A model generated the notes under the pieces. It was not told the origin of the DNA. It did no database searches and saw only the letters and a program-made list of their open reading frames with translations. This document shows, piece by piece, positions 41,840 to 42,429 of a DNA stretch of 42,429 nucleotides. Source of the stretch: JAEUSG01 sp964590225 (lineage in GTDB: Bacteria; Fibrobacterota; OXYB2-FULL-49-7; JAEUSG01); contig CAZPWS010000029.1 in NCBI GenBank assembly GCA_964590225.1, positions 1 through 42,429 of the forward strand, in the 5' to 3' direction. The position numbers were made by a program, and so were the translations under genes. The stretch's first letter is position 1; the number at the start of each line of letters is the position of its first letter.

Positions 41840-42237
41840 AAGTAATTAAAATATTATTATTGAGTCTATTCGTAATAGCAGGCTCTGTGTGTGCCCTTGA
41901 TTCGTTATTGTTATGTCATGAATCATATGAACCATTATTATTTACCCATATAGATGATAGTTCTATGGTAAAAAAAACATGCAGACAAGTAGATTCAGTG
42001 ATTTCAACTGATTCTTTATTGAGAACGCAACTTGAGAAATATGACAAGAAACTAGTTGAACTGTTTTTGTGTAAAGATACAAACCAACAATGTAAATATG
42101 CTTTGAGGCAAAGCAGATGGTTTATCTCAACGAAAAAAGGGCAAAAGAGTTATACCTTTAAAGATATTACACCAATAATTGTCGTTTTTTTGTTTAATGA
42201 TCGTCTCGACTTTGTTGACTACTATCAATGTAAGTGA
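41833..42237 (+). CDS. Exported protein, immunity candidate
   Basis: 134 residues from the ATG at 41833, which overlaps the Rhs stop by 7 bases; an ATG two codons earlier (41827) is also possible. The signal peptide is VIKILLLSLFVIAGSVCA. The mature part is small, helical and charged with several cysteines, ending LDFVDYYQCK. Its place directly after the Rhs/JAMM cassette, with overlapping ends, fits an immunity gene. No family recognised. Confidence 0.6.
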   Translation: MVKVIKILLLSLFVIAGSVCALDSLLLCHESYEPLLFTHIDDSSMVKKTCRQVDSVISTDSLLRTQLEKYDKKLVELFLCKDTNQQCKYALRQSRWFISTKKGQKSYTFKDITPIIVVFLFNDRLDFVDYYQCK

Positions 42238-42374
42238 AATGCATACAAGTGATTTACTTCTTTAACATCATACATTTCCCCAAATTATTTATCATAACAT
42301 TTTGACCATTTCTTGAATCTGAACCCATCCCAAGTCCATTCACTCCGCATCCAGCTTCGTTTTTTATACATAAT
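42238..42374. other. Right-end stretch without a convincing gene
   Basis: AT-rich. On the minus strand one frame is open for about 45 codons and ends at a TAA near 42262, with a Gly/Asn-rich reading, so it could be the tail of a gene entering from outside, but there is no start, ribosome site or recognisable motif. Confidence 0.25.
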
Positions 42375-42427
42375 CCCACATTCGTCACCCTATTTTACCA
42401 AATTTAAAGGAGTTATTACCTGACATT
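42375..42427. repeat. Terminal inverted repeat, right copy
   Basis: The exact reverse complement of 1-53. In the plus direction it reads the GH127-like protein in frame, but a TAA (42371-42373) stands two codons before it in that frame, so the copy is a detached fragment here. Confidence 0.95.
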
Positions 42428-42429
42428 TA

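Noticed and set aside
42262..42402. A short minus-strand frame at the right edge
   Set aside because: No start, ribosome site or recognisable motif, and it runs through the inverted copy of a gene that codes on the other strand.
1..42429. CRISPR arrays, insertion sequences, rRNA
   Set aside because: No regularly spaced repeats, transposase motifs or rRNA sequence were found on either strand.

Overview
The window looks like a chromosomal segment of a Gram-negative-type bacterium, probably of the FCB (Fibrobacterota/Bacteroidota-like) assemblage. The signs are lipoproteins with lipoboxes, c-type cytochromes, a DUF374 (lipid A type) acyltransferase, DUF4254, very large secreted proteins with an FlgD/type-9-like C-terminal domain, Kre9/KNH-like Ig repeats, and several promoters of TTG-17-TAnnTT type sitting almost on the start codon. 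The phylum is an inference; no rRNA is present.

Layout. (1) 1-3000: a partial GH127-like secreted glycosidase facing out of the left edge, a divergent AraC-type regulator, and an AAA/DUF4143 ATPase whose -10 lies inside a palindrome. (2) 3050-3250: a 39-codon gene with ribosome binding site and intrinsic terminator. (3) 3483-10986: ftsK coupled to a DUF4254 gene, then a four-gene secreted redox operon (a propeller-like exported protein, a tetrahaem UshA-like cytochrome, an Ig-like lipoprotein, and a thioredoxin/trihaem fusion). (4) 11024-13075 on the minus strand: tRNA-Glu, folK, a deoxynucleoside kinase gene and panB, all tightly packed. (5) 13181-15538: a double-STAS protein and a lipoprotein, diverging from a DUF374 acyltransferase gene through a mirrored promoter in which the two start codons overlap, then a zinc-ribbon protein.

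(6) 15532-37006, minus strand, is the most striking part. Five genes with overlapping or nearly overlapping ends encode only exported proteins: a 1121-residue helical repeat protein, a 214-residue LolA-like protein (read from a TTG start), an 1098-residue alpha/beta-hydrolase with a long helical tail, a 3740-residue Ig/beta-helix giant with a C-terminal sorting-like domain, and a 972-residue lipoprotein that alternates Kre9-like and pre-peptidase C-terminal-like domains. I do not recognise this combination as a described system. It is a candidate surface assembly, adhesion or substrate-attack machine.

(7) 37152-42237: two orphan Rhs tip cassettes. They share a 100-bp, 96% identical core but carry different C-terminal domains, one with an HExxH zincin motif and one with a JAMM/DUF4329-like HxH...SxxD motif. 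Each is followed by small exported or lipoprotein candidates for immunity, and a RelB/RelE-like toxin-antitoxin pair lies between them. (8) The last 55 bases repeat, inverted, 53 bases of the GH127-like gene at the left edge, so the two ends of the window share one sequence.
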